Of a stretch of 64,000 nucleotides of DNA, positions 1 to 11,400 are shown one piece after another. The notes below the pieces were generated by a model. That model did no database searches. It saw nothing but the letters and a program-made list of their open reading frames with translations, and was not told the origin of the DNA. Made by a program: the position numbers and the translations under genes. Numbering within the stretch: position 1 is the first letter of the stretch; each line of letters opens with the position of its first letter. This DNA comes from Girardinichthys multiradiatus (taxonomy: Eukaryota > Chordata > Actinopteri > Cyprinodontiformes > Goodeidae): NCBI RefSeq assembly GCF_021462225.1, contig NC_061804.1, forward strand, positions 13,799,740 to 13,863,739. Reading direction: 5' to 3'.

Positions 1-354
1 TTCCTATGAATGTGCTATTTCTGCACAGCATGTAAACTGTAAACAACACTAAATGTGCCAGAATAACAGTTTGCATAGTATTCCCATGACCAGACATCTG
101 CCTTAATGTTTTACAGACTCTTGGTTCTGTATAGTGAGTCTACACTAGCATTAGCCTGTGATTCTGGTGATAAATTCTAAATAAACGGGTAATTTAAGCC
201 ACAAGAAACTCATTATTGGTTCGACTCGGTCAAACGCCACAGAAAGCAGAGATAAGGTGGGCTTTCACCCTCTGAGGTAAGGCTAATGTGTAATTTTAAC
301 AAACATTAGCAAAGAAATGCTAATTTAGAAAAAGAAAAGGATGGCTTTATTTAC

Positions 355-411
355 CTCTGCCGTCCGGAGGGAGGGCGGCTTTTTTAAAGCCAGCTTAAAA
401 GAAGTTTCCAT
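355..411 (-). CDS. rapgef6: rapgef6 first coding exon (partial gene, 5' end only)
   Basis: This is the likely first coding exon of Rap guanine nucleotide exchange factor 6, which activates Rap GTPases at membranes. Read on the minus strand, an ATG at 411-409 in good context (GCCATGG) opens 19 codons, METSFKLALKKPPSLRTAE. The exon ends at a consensus donor (GAG|GTAA at 355/354) in phase 0. The LALKKPPSLRTAE stretch resembles the remembered mammalian RAPGEF6 start, ALRKKPPERTPED. Position and strand fit the human order, where RAPGEF6 lies just downstream of FNIP1 in the same orientation. The rest of the gene lies off the left edge. The exon is short, so the name rests on this weak similarity plus synteny. 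RAPGEF2 is the main alternative. Confidence 0.6.
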
Positions 412-1000
412 GGCTCCGGTCATTTTCATAATTTCGGTTCAAACCCACTTCAGGTTTATTTTTATTGTTTTACTCCTTTATAATGTAACTTTATGCCTCC
501 TGGCTGCTCCTTAGCCGAACCGAACAAAAATCACATCCTCGTGGATATCGTGGTCGTCCCTGCCAAACGTGGATGGAGTTTAATCCAAACGAACCGACCG
601 GGAACTCCGTCTTCTCCTGGAGAAGAGGGGGGGGAGAAAAAAAACAAAAAAAACTTCACTTTCAGCCGACTCGCTGTTACTGCGGATACGAAAAATGTTA
701 AACGCCATTAAAGTGTGACAGAAAGTGACGTATGTGTGACCTGCTCGCTTGTTTTCGGCATATTTGGGGCAGAGAGTTAAACTCCAGTTCGGTAGCCAGC
801 GTCAGTCTTATCCAGAAGTTCAGATTTTTGATCCCTCCTCCAAGCAGAGCTGTGAGTTGACGACATCTGTTAGCTCGGTCGTAGTGCTGCGTTCACAGCT
901 ATCGGGAAATGACAACCACAGCGAACAGCCAAGTGTTTATAAAATATTCACAGTCCCTTCAGTTTCTTAAAAGAAATTAATTTCATAAAGCTGACTTCAC
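412..1000 (-). promoter_or_regulatory. probable rapgef6 promoter and 5' UTR
   Basis: This segment lies immediately upstream of the rapgef6 start codon. It is richer in CG than the DNA to its right, for example around 530-610 and 840-910. It contains a CRE-like half-site, TGACGTA, at 726-732. I cannot see a transcription start. The ATG-initiated frames here (493-711 and 749-970) look accidental. Confidence 0.35.
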
Positions 1001-3555
1001 ACAAAAATTGAATGATATATAACAGACACTAAAACATTTAAAGCATTGCTCTGGTATTTTTCATATTTTTATTGTTCAAATACATTGTTGTTTCCCCGGC
1101 TTTTAAAATCAATTTATACGTTTGTTTTTATGTTAAAACATATTTATATTTAAAACATGCTTATTTTTCTTCTTTAGTCTTGCACAACAAACCTTTTATA
1201 AATACAGCCAACAAATGCTTAAAGCTACCAGCCAGACTGAGATTATACTTATGATATATTTTGTGACACAGAAGATGTTTTTCTGCTTGTTTTTTGCTTT
1301 AAGTTGTTAACTAAGATAAAGTTTGTTTGTGTTGATGTCATCAACACAAACAAAAACAGAATTAGCCATTTTTTCTTCAGTGCACCTTAAAAATAAAATG
1401 TTGCATTTTGTAAAATCTTATAGTAAAAAGCAAAACTTCTTAACCAAGCAAGTTTTTATTGTCATTATTAATTTGTTTGTGGAAATTAATACACCACTGG
1501 ACAGTATGTTTAGTTGTTAAAAATGCAGAGTAAAAATTGCTTTTAACCAGCTTGAGAGTTACATTTCTAAATACCATAGATAACAAGCAAGTTGGTGTCA
1601 ACATAAAAATATAGAAAACGCACATTACCATAATGTCATTAAAGGCAGCAGCCCAGTCAAGGTATTCTATTTTTTTAGGCTGTAGTTGACATTATCTTTT
1701 ATGTTGTTAAGGAAGGACAAAATACAAACTTTACATTCAAATAAATGTATTTTAATGTATTTAAAATGTCCTTAGATGTTTTAATATCGGATTACTACTA
1801 AAGTAACAAATATGTATTTACTTTACGGCATATAGTTGTTTCAAAATGACAGATTTTTTTAAGTATGAAATTATTAAACATGCTTGAATTACAAAGATAC
1901 AAAGTCTGAATTTAAGGATGCCCAACTTTAATATATTTAGTGTCACCATTTTTCAATGGGGTAGTACATCAAATTAGACGATGATTTTCATGTTTGGTCT
2001 TGTGCCAGTCAAAATGAAACAGAGAAAAACTAATTTTTTCATGCTTCTTATTTTGTATTTGTTGAGATGATAGGGCTGTATTACAAAATACAGCTATGCA
2101 TTAAATTACTGATTGTAGTGGCGGTTATACACCTACCCCTATATTTCTTGGTGTGTCCCTGGAAACTCTTTTTTTTAGTGGGCTGAAAAGCCAGGCACCT
2201 TTGCCCCCACGCTTCACAGGAACAACCTGGCTGCGCTACCCCATACAAAAACGCAGAGTTAAGGGTTAAGAAGGAGATTAAACATTATTTCTTCTAACTT
2301 TATTTTACTTCTAAATGTTTTTTTTTTGTTTTTTTTTGCTTAGAATAACTGCCTGACTTTACCACAAAGTCAGAAGGAAGTTGACCCAGAGTTGCTCATA
2401 TGTGTACTACCTGCATAGTTGCCATGAGCCATGTACTTTCCTTCCTTCCTTCATGTATTGCATAACTGTGGTGTGTTTGTGTTTGCTTTATACCTCCTGC
2501 TCCGAACTGAGGAGGACAGGGTGGGGCTGAAGACTGGTGAATTTAAAAGGTGGAGAAAATGTGGGGTCCAGATGTGGGGACCACTAGACGTCAAGGTGCC
2601 ACCTATCATTAAAACAAAATTACATTTTTTCTGCAATCAGGGCTCCTTCACGTGTCTCATGTCAAAAGTCCACATATTTCCAGGCTGAAATGTCAAGTTG
2701 GTGGTCGTGTTTTAGCTAATTTAAAAATAAATAAATATAAAAGTTCCACATTAGCAAATATTTCTAAGGTCAGAAATAAAAAAGTTACATGGAACCTGTC
2801 AAAAATAAAATAAAATGATGAATGTCCAAAAATGGATGCATGGATTAATGAAGAAAAAAAAGGATGGGGTGATGAATGACTGATTTAGAAAACAATGAAC
2901 AGACAAAAAAGATGGATGCATGAGCTGATGGAGGTAAAAATGGGATGGGATGATGAATGTATGAGAAATGGATGGATGAATGGACGACAAACCAATCAAC
3001 GGATGCATGATTGGAATAATGGAGAAAAAATATGGAATGATGGAGACGGACAAAGTGTTAGATAAAGGATTTAATGATGGAGAACACATAGGACTGATGA
3101 CTAAAAAAGCATCAAAGGATGGAGAGATGACAAACAGATGAATGAAGGGATGGAGTGAGAAAGGAAATGCGAACAAACTGATGATAGGAAGGTTGAGTAC
3201 TAAAAAAAAAAAAAAAAGGCACAGGGAATAATGTTTAGAAACAAATATTTGCCCATATTTCTCCAGACTGGGTTGGAAGCCTGTGTTAAGTTTTAAATTA
3301 ATTATGCAGCTCTTGAATGATTGTAAAATGGGTCGTTTTATATCTATTCAGACTCCGTTCTGCTGTTAACAGAAAGCTGAAGGTGCTTGACTTAAAGCTT
3401 TTATGACACGTCATGTTCTGAACCAAGACAAACCAAGATATTTAGGCATGTCGGCCCTGGAATCGCCCATTTTTCCTTCTCAAGGAAATGCATGAAAACC
3501 AACACATTTCCAGAATTATTTACACCTTTGATTTAGCGACAGGAAACACTTTCAG
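1001..3555. other. intergenic DNA between rapgef6 and fnip1
   Basis: This is AT-rich sequence with no recognisable coding exon. It separates the rapgef6 promoter from the inferred end of the fnip1 3' UTR. The only clear structure is the ATGG-rich repeat at about 2805-3180. Confidence 0.6.
2805..3180. repeat. degenerate ATGG/GATGGA minisatellite
   Basis: About 375 bp is built from imperfect copies of ATGGATG, GATGAATG and GATGGA spaced by A-rich runs. It gives a spurious minus-strand open frame at 2799-3176. (ATGG)n tracts are often left at the 3' ends of fish LINEs, but no LINE body adjoins this one. Confidence 0.7.
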
Positions 3556-5399
3556 AAGTCAAAATTCTCTGCATTTTTATTGCACAACATTCCCAGAAAA
3601 TTGGGAAAAAAAACATTATTGGAGGAGACAATTCATAAAAGACATTCTGTACAAACACATGGAAATAAAAACGAGAATGTACAGTTTACATAACCCATTA
3701 CACATAGGAGCAACTAAATAATTTAGTCATGTACAAAGAGGGAAAAGCTGATATACAAATCCATAATAGCCATCTTGTACAAAGGTGGGCTGATATAGTG
3801 GAACATCTTTAATATACAGAAGCATTTAATAACAGCAAAAAGAAACATTCGTGCCTTTTCTCCATTAAGACTTGGATTATATTCAGGCTGCAACTTGGAT
3901 GAGCAAACTGAAAACCACTGTCCACTTTTCAGGCTTACAGAGCTGACTACAGTTGCCCTTTTATATCAATAGAAAGCATTGCATTTGATTTATTACATGA
4001 CATAAAAGCCTGTGGTCTCATCTCAGGAATAATTGTTTTAAAAAGCACAGGATGATGGCAAAACTTTCTAATTCTGTATTTTGAGAATCGAAAAGGAACA
4101 GAAAATGTTGCAAATTAGGAGGTTTCTCTGTGTTTTCCTGCGGCAGGTTTTACTTAATGTGCAAACAGAAGGTGCAAAATTAAAGTCTTCATCTTACTCC
4201 GAAAAAAACAAAACAACAAAAAACAAAACACTTTCTGCTTACCCGGCATTAGTTAAATATCTGCTAATTTCCAGAAAACAAAATCCTGCTGTAGTTTTTG
4301 TTCTGTGTAAAACTGTCATGAAAAAAAAATACTCGATATAGTGTTAACCAGTACATATGCTCTCATGAAAAAGCCCACTGTGCTCCTCTAGTCCTGTTTC
4401 TGTGCCAGACATCGAAGACGTAAACAAAAGGTGACAGATGTAGAAATGTGAGAAAATACTTCAGCATTTTGGTTGGAAAACACAGATAATAGAGGTCTTA
4501 GCTTTTCCACAATATAAAAGGGGCCCTTCTCACTTTGAGATGCAAAAATACATGTCTTCAGTTTTTAAGAAATAAAACAGCCTTCCCTTTTATAGAACAC
4601 AGCATATAGTCTACACAGTTGACATTCCTTTGATTAAAATTTCTGATAAAGTTTTCCTCACGGTTTTCTGTGGGGCAACCTTAAATCTGCCATTGCCCAT
4701 AAGAAGATCTGAGGTAGTGAAGTACCTTGGATAAAAGCATCAAAGCACTTTTAGCAATTTCACTTAAAAAAAAAAAAGAAAAGAAAAAAGTATTTTAGTC
4801 AGAGGGGGCATCTCATTTTGCAAAACAATTAATTCGATTAAATTAAGAAATTAAACTTGTAAACAAAAACAGAAAAAAATAGACAAGCATGGCATGACTG
4901 GCATGGGGAATAAACATCCAGGGACATTTAACTTTGTTCAGTTTCAACATGGTGTCCATCACTTCATAGTGCCATGTTTAAGATTGTACAGAAAATGAAA
5001 GCAGTTTTGTAATTAAAATGATTTCTAGCCATACCGTAGACTTCTTTAAATTTATCCAAGTGAAATTCAAATTTGAAGTCTTTGGCTTTTGCTTCCAGAA
5101 AAGTAAGAGTTTTGTTTAACAACAAACATTCAGGTCATATCAAAGATGCTTCATTCGTCTGCTCAGCTTCAATCCATTTTAATCCTCTGCCGCCGCCATG
5201 TGGTCAGACATCGACATTGCTCCGAAGTCCGACACCCATGATGATGTGCAACACCGAGTATCAGGCCAAAAACCCCTAGGATGGCCATTAACACAGATCA
5301 GGGGAGAGCTGTGCAGGTATGGACGGCTATTTCTGAGGGCCAAAGTGGGACCACCTGACTGCAATTCTCACTGCTTATTATCTGAGCATCTGTCAAGTC
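3556..5399 (-). other. fnip1 3' untranslated region (inferred)
   Basis: This is the segment between the fnip1 stop codon and the candidate AATAAA signal. It contains no convincing coding sequence. It includes A-rich runs near 4765-4790 and 4201-4230. The left boundary is an inference from the signal alone. Confidence 0.5.
3576..3581 (-). terminator. candidate fnip1 poly(A) signal
   Basis: TTTATT on the plus strand reads AATAAA on the minus strand. It lies about 1.8 kb 3' of the fnip1 stop codon. The stretch between is AT-rich with no other gene, as expected of a long vertebrate 3' UTR. Cleavage would fall near 3555. No transcript evidence is available. Confidence 0.45.
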
Positions 5400-5478
5400 T
5401 CATAGCAAGATCTGGGCAACGTACGGGGAGTGAGTGCTGGCCACTGCAGCCAACAGAGGCAGGTCACTGGACTCGATC
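5400..5478 (-). CDS. fnip1: fnip1 exon 18 (terminal)
   Basis: This exon encodes residues 1211-1236, from [14 protein letters not shown] to the C-terminus AQILL, followed by TGA at 5402-5400. The acceptor is TTTGCAG|G at 5479/5478. The C-terminal DENN part is almost identical to the human end. Confidence 0.95.
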
Positions 5479-8400
5479 CTGCAAAGAAAGAGAATATAAT
5501 GAGACTTTGCTTATAAACAACTGTGCTCCACTAACAGAAAGGGAAAAACTGAAGTGCTTACCCCAACACCATGCCCAGCTCTTTCACATGGACTCTCGTC
5601 TGACCCTTCAAATACTCAGCAAGCATCTTACTCTTAAAATAGATCTCCTGCAGGCGGTCCTCAAGGTGCATTATACACTAATGGGAGACACAGGAGCAAT
5701 TAGAGCACAAAGACACTACTTTGGCAACAAAACCTGATTTATCTTAAAAAAAAAAAAAAAAGTAGGAAACCTGAAAGGTCTGACATACAAAATTAGGCGA
5801 AAGGTTGAGCTTGTAGAGCTGATAGGTGGACTGCAATATGTTGGCAACCAGGCTGGACACCAAAACTTCTTTTCCCAGCTTGGTTACGTCGGTGACTCTC
5901 CTCTGGCTGCTGGCCACCTGGACTGTCCACTTGTCTGTGTCTGCTATAATACAGACAGCCTCGGCGATAGGCTCATCCAATACAGGATGCTACACAGGAC
6001 AAAGACGGCCATTTTTATAACAGTAACAATCAAACGGAGCACAACAAAATCCTTGAAAGAAAGAAATGAAGTGCAAAAAGAAGTTGAGCCTTAATTTGCT
6101 GTGGAATACATAAACTACTCACAGCAGTCTTTAAACGTTCATTTTTTTAAGAAAAAATAAACATCTGCATGTCATTTTGGAAATGTAAAATATCTTTTGT
6201 TCTTTACCTGAACAGCATGGTTTAACTCCGTCATGAGGCTTGGCCGTAGCTTCTCATCACTCGGGATTCCATGCAGTACGAAGTCTGGAACGTAGGTGGG
6301 GCAATAACCTCCAAAGAGAGACCGACCAAAATTGGCAATGGTTGGCTTGGAGTAGTTCTCCACTAATTTTGCCCTTTAGGATCCAAAATATAAAGTGAGA
6401 AGTTTTGTTATATTTCAAAGTAAACAACTAGTCCCCTCCCTGAATATTATTAGAAACAGTAAATTGGACAGAAAAATGAAAGTGACAGAGTTGGTGTGAA
6501 GGTGGATCACAGACTTACCCAGGGAAGGGAACCAGCACCTCCTCCTGCCAGTCCTCCGTCTCTTCACTCTCGCTGTCTCCCAATGCACTGTCTGAGCTCT
6601 CATTGCGTGGTATTTCCCACTCATTGACAGAGGCCGTCTGGCACTTTTGGTCCCCGTTGCCGTCGTCTCCATCCTGACGGAGAGGGACACACGACCTTGG
6701 ATCTTTACACTGCTCTGCAGGACAGTTTCCGCAGCAGCAGGTGTCAGAGGAGCCTGTAGAACTGCACCTGCACCTCCTCTGGACAACTGAAGAGGAGTCC
6801 CCCTTCCTGCTTGAGCTTAAAGATATGTCCAAACCCGGACTACTTGGTGCACTTGGAAAACTGTGATCCCCCAATTCATGAAGTTGAGAAATTCCAGATG
6901 GATTCAGTAAATGTTTGTGCATGGAGTCGGTTTCCTGGTCGTTTATAGTTCTGGACTCCAAATGGTTCTCCGAGTTTAAATAGTCATTACAATAGTCTTC
7001 ACATTTGCTGCTCCACTGGGGAATCTTGCTGGATATCCGCTGCAGAGCTGGAGTTGCCTTGGTCTGATTGGTTTGGTCCTCAGCTGCACAGATGTTGATG
7101 GTCTTTGAATGTGCTCCTCTCTGCATATAATATTGCTTGTGTTTTTTTAATTCCACCTCCATCTTTCGTCTGCGACTCTCGGTGTCCGACTCAGGAGACA
7201 TGGAGTCTCCAATAAGGAAAGTCACCTTTGTTGCAGGCTCTTCGTCCACAGTAAAAGCCATCGGTCCTGTCCCAATGTTTCCAGGTAATACGGGTACTGG
7301 CATTGCTCCAGCAGAGTTCTTATCAGGGGGCTTCTTCTCCAAACTGATTCCCGAAGGACAAAGAAACTGCATCTTGCTGGCCTGGCTTCCAACTGAAGTA
7401 GCCGCCTCAGCTTCAGCCTTTTTACAGTCTACAGTGACGGAAGATATGGATGAATGTGATGAAAGTTCGGAAGGTAAGGAAGAATCAACAAGTTTTAGGT
7501 CACCCTTGGTCTCTGTTTCTAACACAGAGCTCTGCTTCCTGGGAGTAGCTGAACAAACCCGCAGCACCGTTTCCACCGGGACTTCAGACAGCAGAGGGCC
7601 ACTTAGTTCCCTTTGCAGCTCTCCGGGTTCACCTGTTGCTGCTGTTGTCATTTGAGCGATCGTGTCCTCAGTGGGCCTCGACTGAAGAACACTAGTCCTG
7701 GACCCTGTACTCAAGTTGCCGGCTTCCTCAACCTCTTCTTCCTCATCTTCCTCTTTGGGTGGTTCACTGGAGCTGTGCTCCACCCCCATGTCAGTGTATG
7801 TACTGCTCTGGAGGCTGTTGTCTGAGCGGTAGCTGCTGTCTTCAGCCTCAATTTGCTGGCAGTGGGCCCCTTGGGACAGATAGTCCCCACTAGGTTTATG
7901 GACGGTAACCAGGACATAGTCTGACTCCTCCACCTCTCCTTTTCTAAGTGAGGTGGTGATAAGAGAGCCAGGCATGACAATAGCTTCATCCTCAACACTG
8001 TCCAGCATGTGGGTCTCTAGCAGCTCTGAGCAGCGGATGAAGTACGTGAGGACATAAAGTAGCCTCTGCACCAGGTCCTGCCTGCGCCCGACTACCACTG
8101 TTCTTGACAGCCGCACCGGAGACCCTATAGCCCCGTATAGGTCCCCTACAAAGAGCAAAAGTTTGAAAAAAAAAAAAGAAAAAGCTGCATCAGTGTTGGT
8201 TTTGTGAACTAAAACATGTACACGTTTACAATGATTTCAAAATGGCATCAAGAATTCTTGGCCAACAGCTTTGTTAGGCCAGTACAAGCGGGACCCATCT
8301 CACCCTGCTTTCCTGCCCTCGACACTTTGGGTGAGTAATTAGATCCAAATCTACCCAATTCTAAAACCAGCTCATATCCTCAGGCAGCGAGGATCCTAAA

Positions 8401-11400
8401 CTCTCAAACCCTATTAACCCTATTATCTGAATGAAATTCAGTTAACTGGACTGCAACTTCAGTTACTGAGCAGTAGGTGGCAGCATTAACAAGCTTTCCA
8501 AATGTTTTGGGTTCTTCTTGTAACCCTTAGAGAGGAGTTACTTTCCTGATGAATCTGCAAATCATCTACTGCTACTTAAACTCAAGAATTACAATGGATT
8601 TTTGTAAGAACAAATTGCTTCACAAACAACAATCTCCTACATGAATTATGGAAAAACATAACTTTAGAAAAGACTTCTCCAGATTCCTAATCGTGTCAGT
8701 GTTTCACAACTGGATGACTAAGACCTCATTCTAAAATTGATGACTTATCTTAGGTTTTGTGTAAAGAAACAATAAATATTCATGCACACAAACTGTTCCA
8801 GAAGCTCTTTATCAATGTTTCATGCAGGGAAGATTATCTTGTTTTAACTTGTCTTCATGGAGTAATGATTAACGGTGTCATGTTACATTCAAATTAAAGT
8901 AAAAACACAACTTATGTTTACATCCCTTTCATACAAGAGCTTTGACAGAAGAAAGTACTCCATCTTCAGGAGTCTTTGTGAGACAGCGTGAGAGTCTCAC
9001 CAAGCTGTGCCCAAAGAGGATTGTAAGGATGCGTCTTCGCCAGCATGTCTACGCTCTGGGAGGAGTGCTTCTCCAGGAAGATCTTTATAGGAGGCTGCCC
9101 ATTGGGCATTACAGTGGGCACCCAAGCCAAATGATTGGTCAGGATGGCTGTTAATAACGCAGGAAGGAACCTGGAAAACAGGATACAGCGTGGTCAGAAA
9201 ATAGATTTTTTTTTCCTTCATTGGAAAGTCTTCTTGCTTTAATTTCTTGTTCCCTCCTGACCTTATTGGGTAAAAACAGACTTCCTGTCACCACATGGAA
9301 AACATTGACCCGACTTTTCTTTTCAGAACAAGCCACTTAACAGAAAGTGTTGCAAAGCTCACATTAGCAGAAACACACATGAACACACTCTTTTCTCATG
9401 ATTCACTTCTCATTTCTCACAACGACTCTACTTCCCTTCCTGTCTTATGACTCAAAGCAATAATGGAAGCCAAGTTCCATCACGTGCCCGAACAAAGCGG
9501 TGACAACAGCAGCCATCAACCACATCAGTCACAGGGCTTAGTGATCGGATCCTTCAATAAAGACAATGTGATACAGTAGAACCAAAGGTTCTCTTGGTAA
9601 CCGGATGCTCCGTGTAGTTAACAGCACGGAGATGTAGCTCGGAGTATGTCAGGTTAACCAGTAGAAATGGAAACTTCATCTATGAAGTCATGCTGGTTAG
9701 GAAACAAACGGCTACCTAGGAGATGCAGTGTCCATTTCAAAACTACAGGTCCTTCTCAAAATATTAGCATATTGTGATAAAGTTCATTATTTTCCATAAT
9801 GTCATGATGAAAATTTAACATTCATATATTTTAGATTCATTGCACACTAACTGAAATATTTCAGGTCTTTTATTGTCTTAATACAGATGATTTTGGCATA
9901 CAGCTCATGAAAACCCAAAATTCCTATCTCACAAAATTAGCATATTTCATTCGACCAATAAAAGAAAAGTGTTTTTAATACAAAAAACGTCAACCTTCAA
10001 ATAATCATGTACAGTTATGCACTCAATACTTGGTCGGGAATCCTTTTGCAGAAATGACTGCTTCAATGCGGCGTGGCATGGAGGCAATCAGCCTGTGGCA
10101 CTGCTGAGGTCTTATGGAGGCCCAGGATGCTTCGATAGCGGCCTTTAGCTCATCCAGAGTGTTGGGTTTTGAGTCTCTCAACGTTCTCTTCAAAATATCC
10201 CACAGATTCTCTATGGGGTTCAGGTCAAGAGAGTTGGCAGGCCAGTTGAGCACAGTGATACCATGGTCAGTAAACCATTTACCAGTGGTTTTGGCACTGT
10301 GAGCAGGTGCCAGGTCGTGCTGAAAAATGAAATCTTCATCTCCATAAAGCTTTTCAGCAGATGGAAGCATGAAGTGCTCCAAAATCTCCTGATAGCTAGC
10401 TGCATTGACCCTGCCCTTGATAAAACACAGTGGACCAACACCAGCAGCTGACACGGCACCCCAGACCATCACTGACTGTGGGTACTTGACACTGGACTTC
10501 TGGCATTTTGGCATTTCCTTCTCCCCAGTCTTCCTCCAGACTCTGGCACCTTGATTTCTGAATGACATGCAGAATTTGCTTTCATCCGAAAAAAGTACTT
10601 TGGACCACTGAGCAACAGTCCAGTGCTGCTTCTCTGTAGCCCAGGTCAGGTGCTTCTGCCGCTGTTTCTGGTTCAAAAGTGGCTTGACCTGGGGAATGTG
10701 GCACCTGTAGCCCATTTCCTGCACACGCCTGTGCACGGTGGCTCTGGATGTTTCTACTCCAGACTCAGTCCACTGCTTCCGCAGGTCCCCCAAGGTCTGG
10801 AATCGGCCCTTCTCCACAATCTTCCTCAGGGTCCGGTCACCTCTTCTCGTTGTGCAGCGTTTTCTGCCACACTTTTTCCTTCCCACAGACTTCCCACTGA
10901 GGTGCCTTGATACAGCACTCTGGGAACAGCCTATTCGTTCAGAAATGTCTTTCTGTGTCTTACCCTCTTGCTTGAGGGTGTCAATAGTGGCCTTCTGGAC
11001 AGCAGTCAGGTCGGCAGTCTTACCCATGATTGGGGTTTTGAGTGATGAACCAGGCTGGGAGTTTTAAAGGCCTCAGGAATCTTTTGCAGGTGTTTAGAGT
11101 TAACTCGTTGATTCAGATGATTAGGTTCATAGCTCGTTTAGAGACCCTTTTAATGATATGCTAATTTTGTGAGATAGGAATTTTGGGTTTTCATGAGCTG
11201 TATGCCAAAATCATCCGTATTAAGACAATAAAAGACCTGAAATATTTCAGTTAGTGTGCAATGAATCTAAAATATATGAATGTTAAATTTTCATCATTAC
11301 ATTATGGAAAATAATGAACTTTATCACAATATGCTAATATTTTGAGAAGGACCTGTATAGTTAGTGAGTGTGTGGGAAGTCTCAGTTTACACTAACATGG

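Noticed and set aside
2799..3176. 125-codon minus-strand frame rich in His, Pro, Ile and Ser
   Set aside because: It is produced by the ATGG-type minisatellite, which has no stop in that frame.
7137..7655. 172-codon plus-strand frame
   Set aside because: It is the antisense shadow of fnip1 exon 14.
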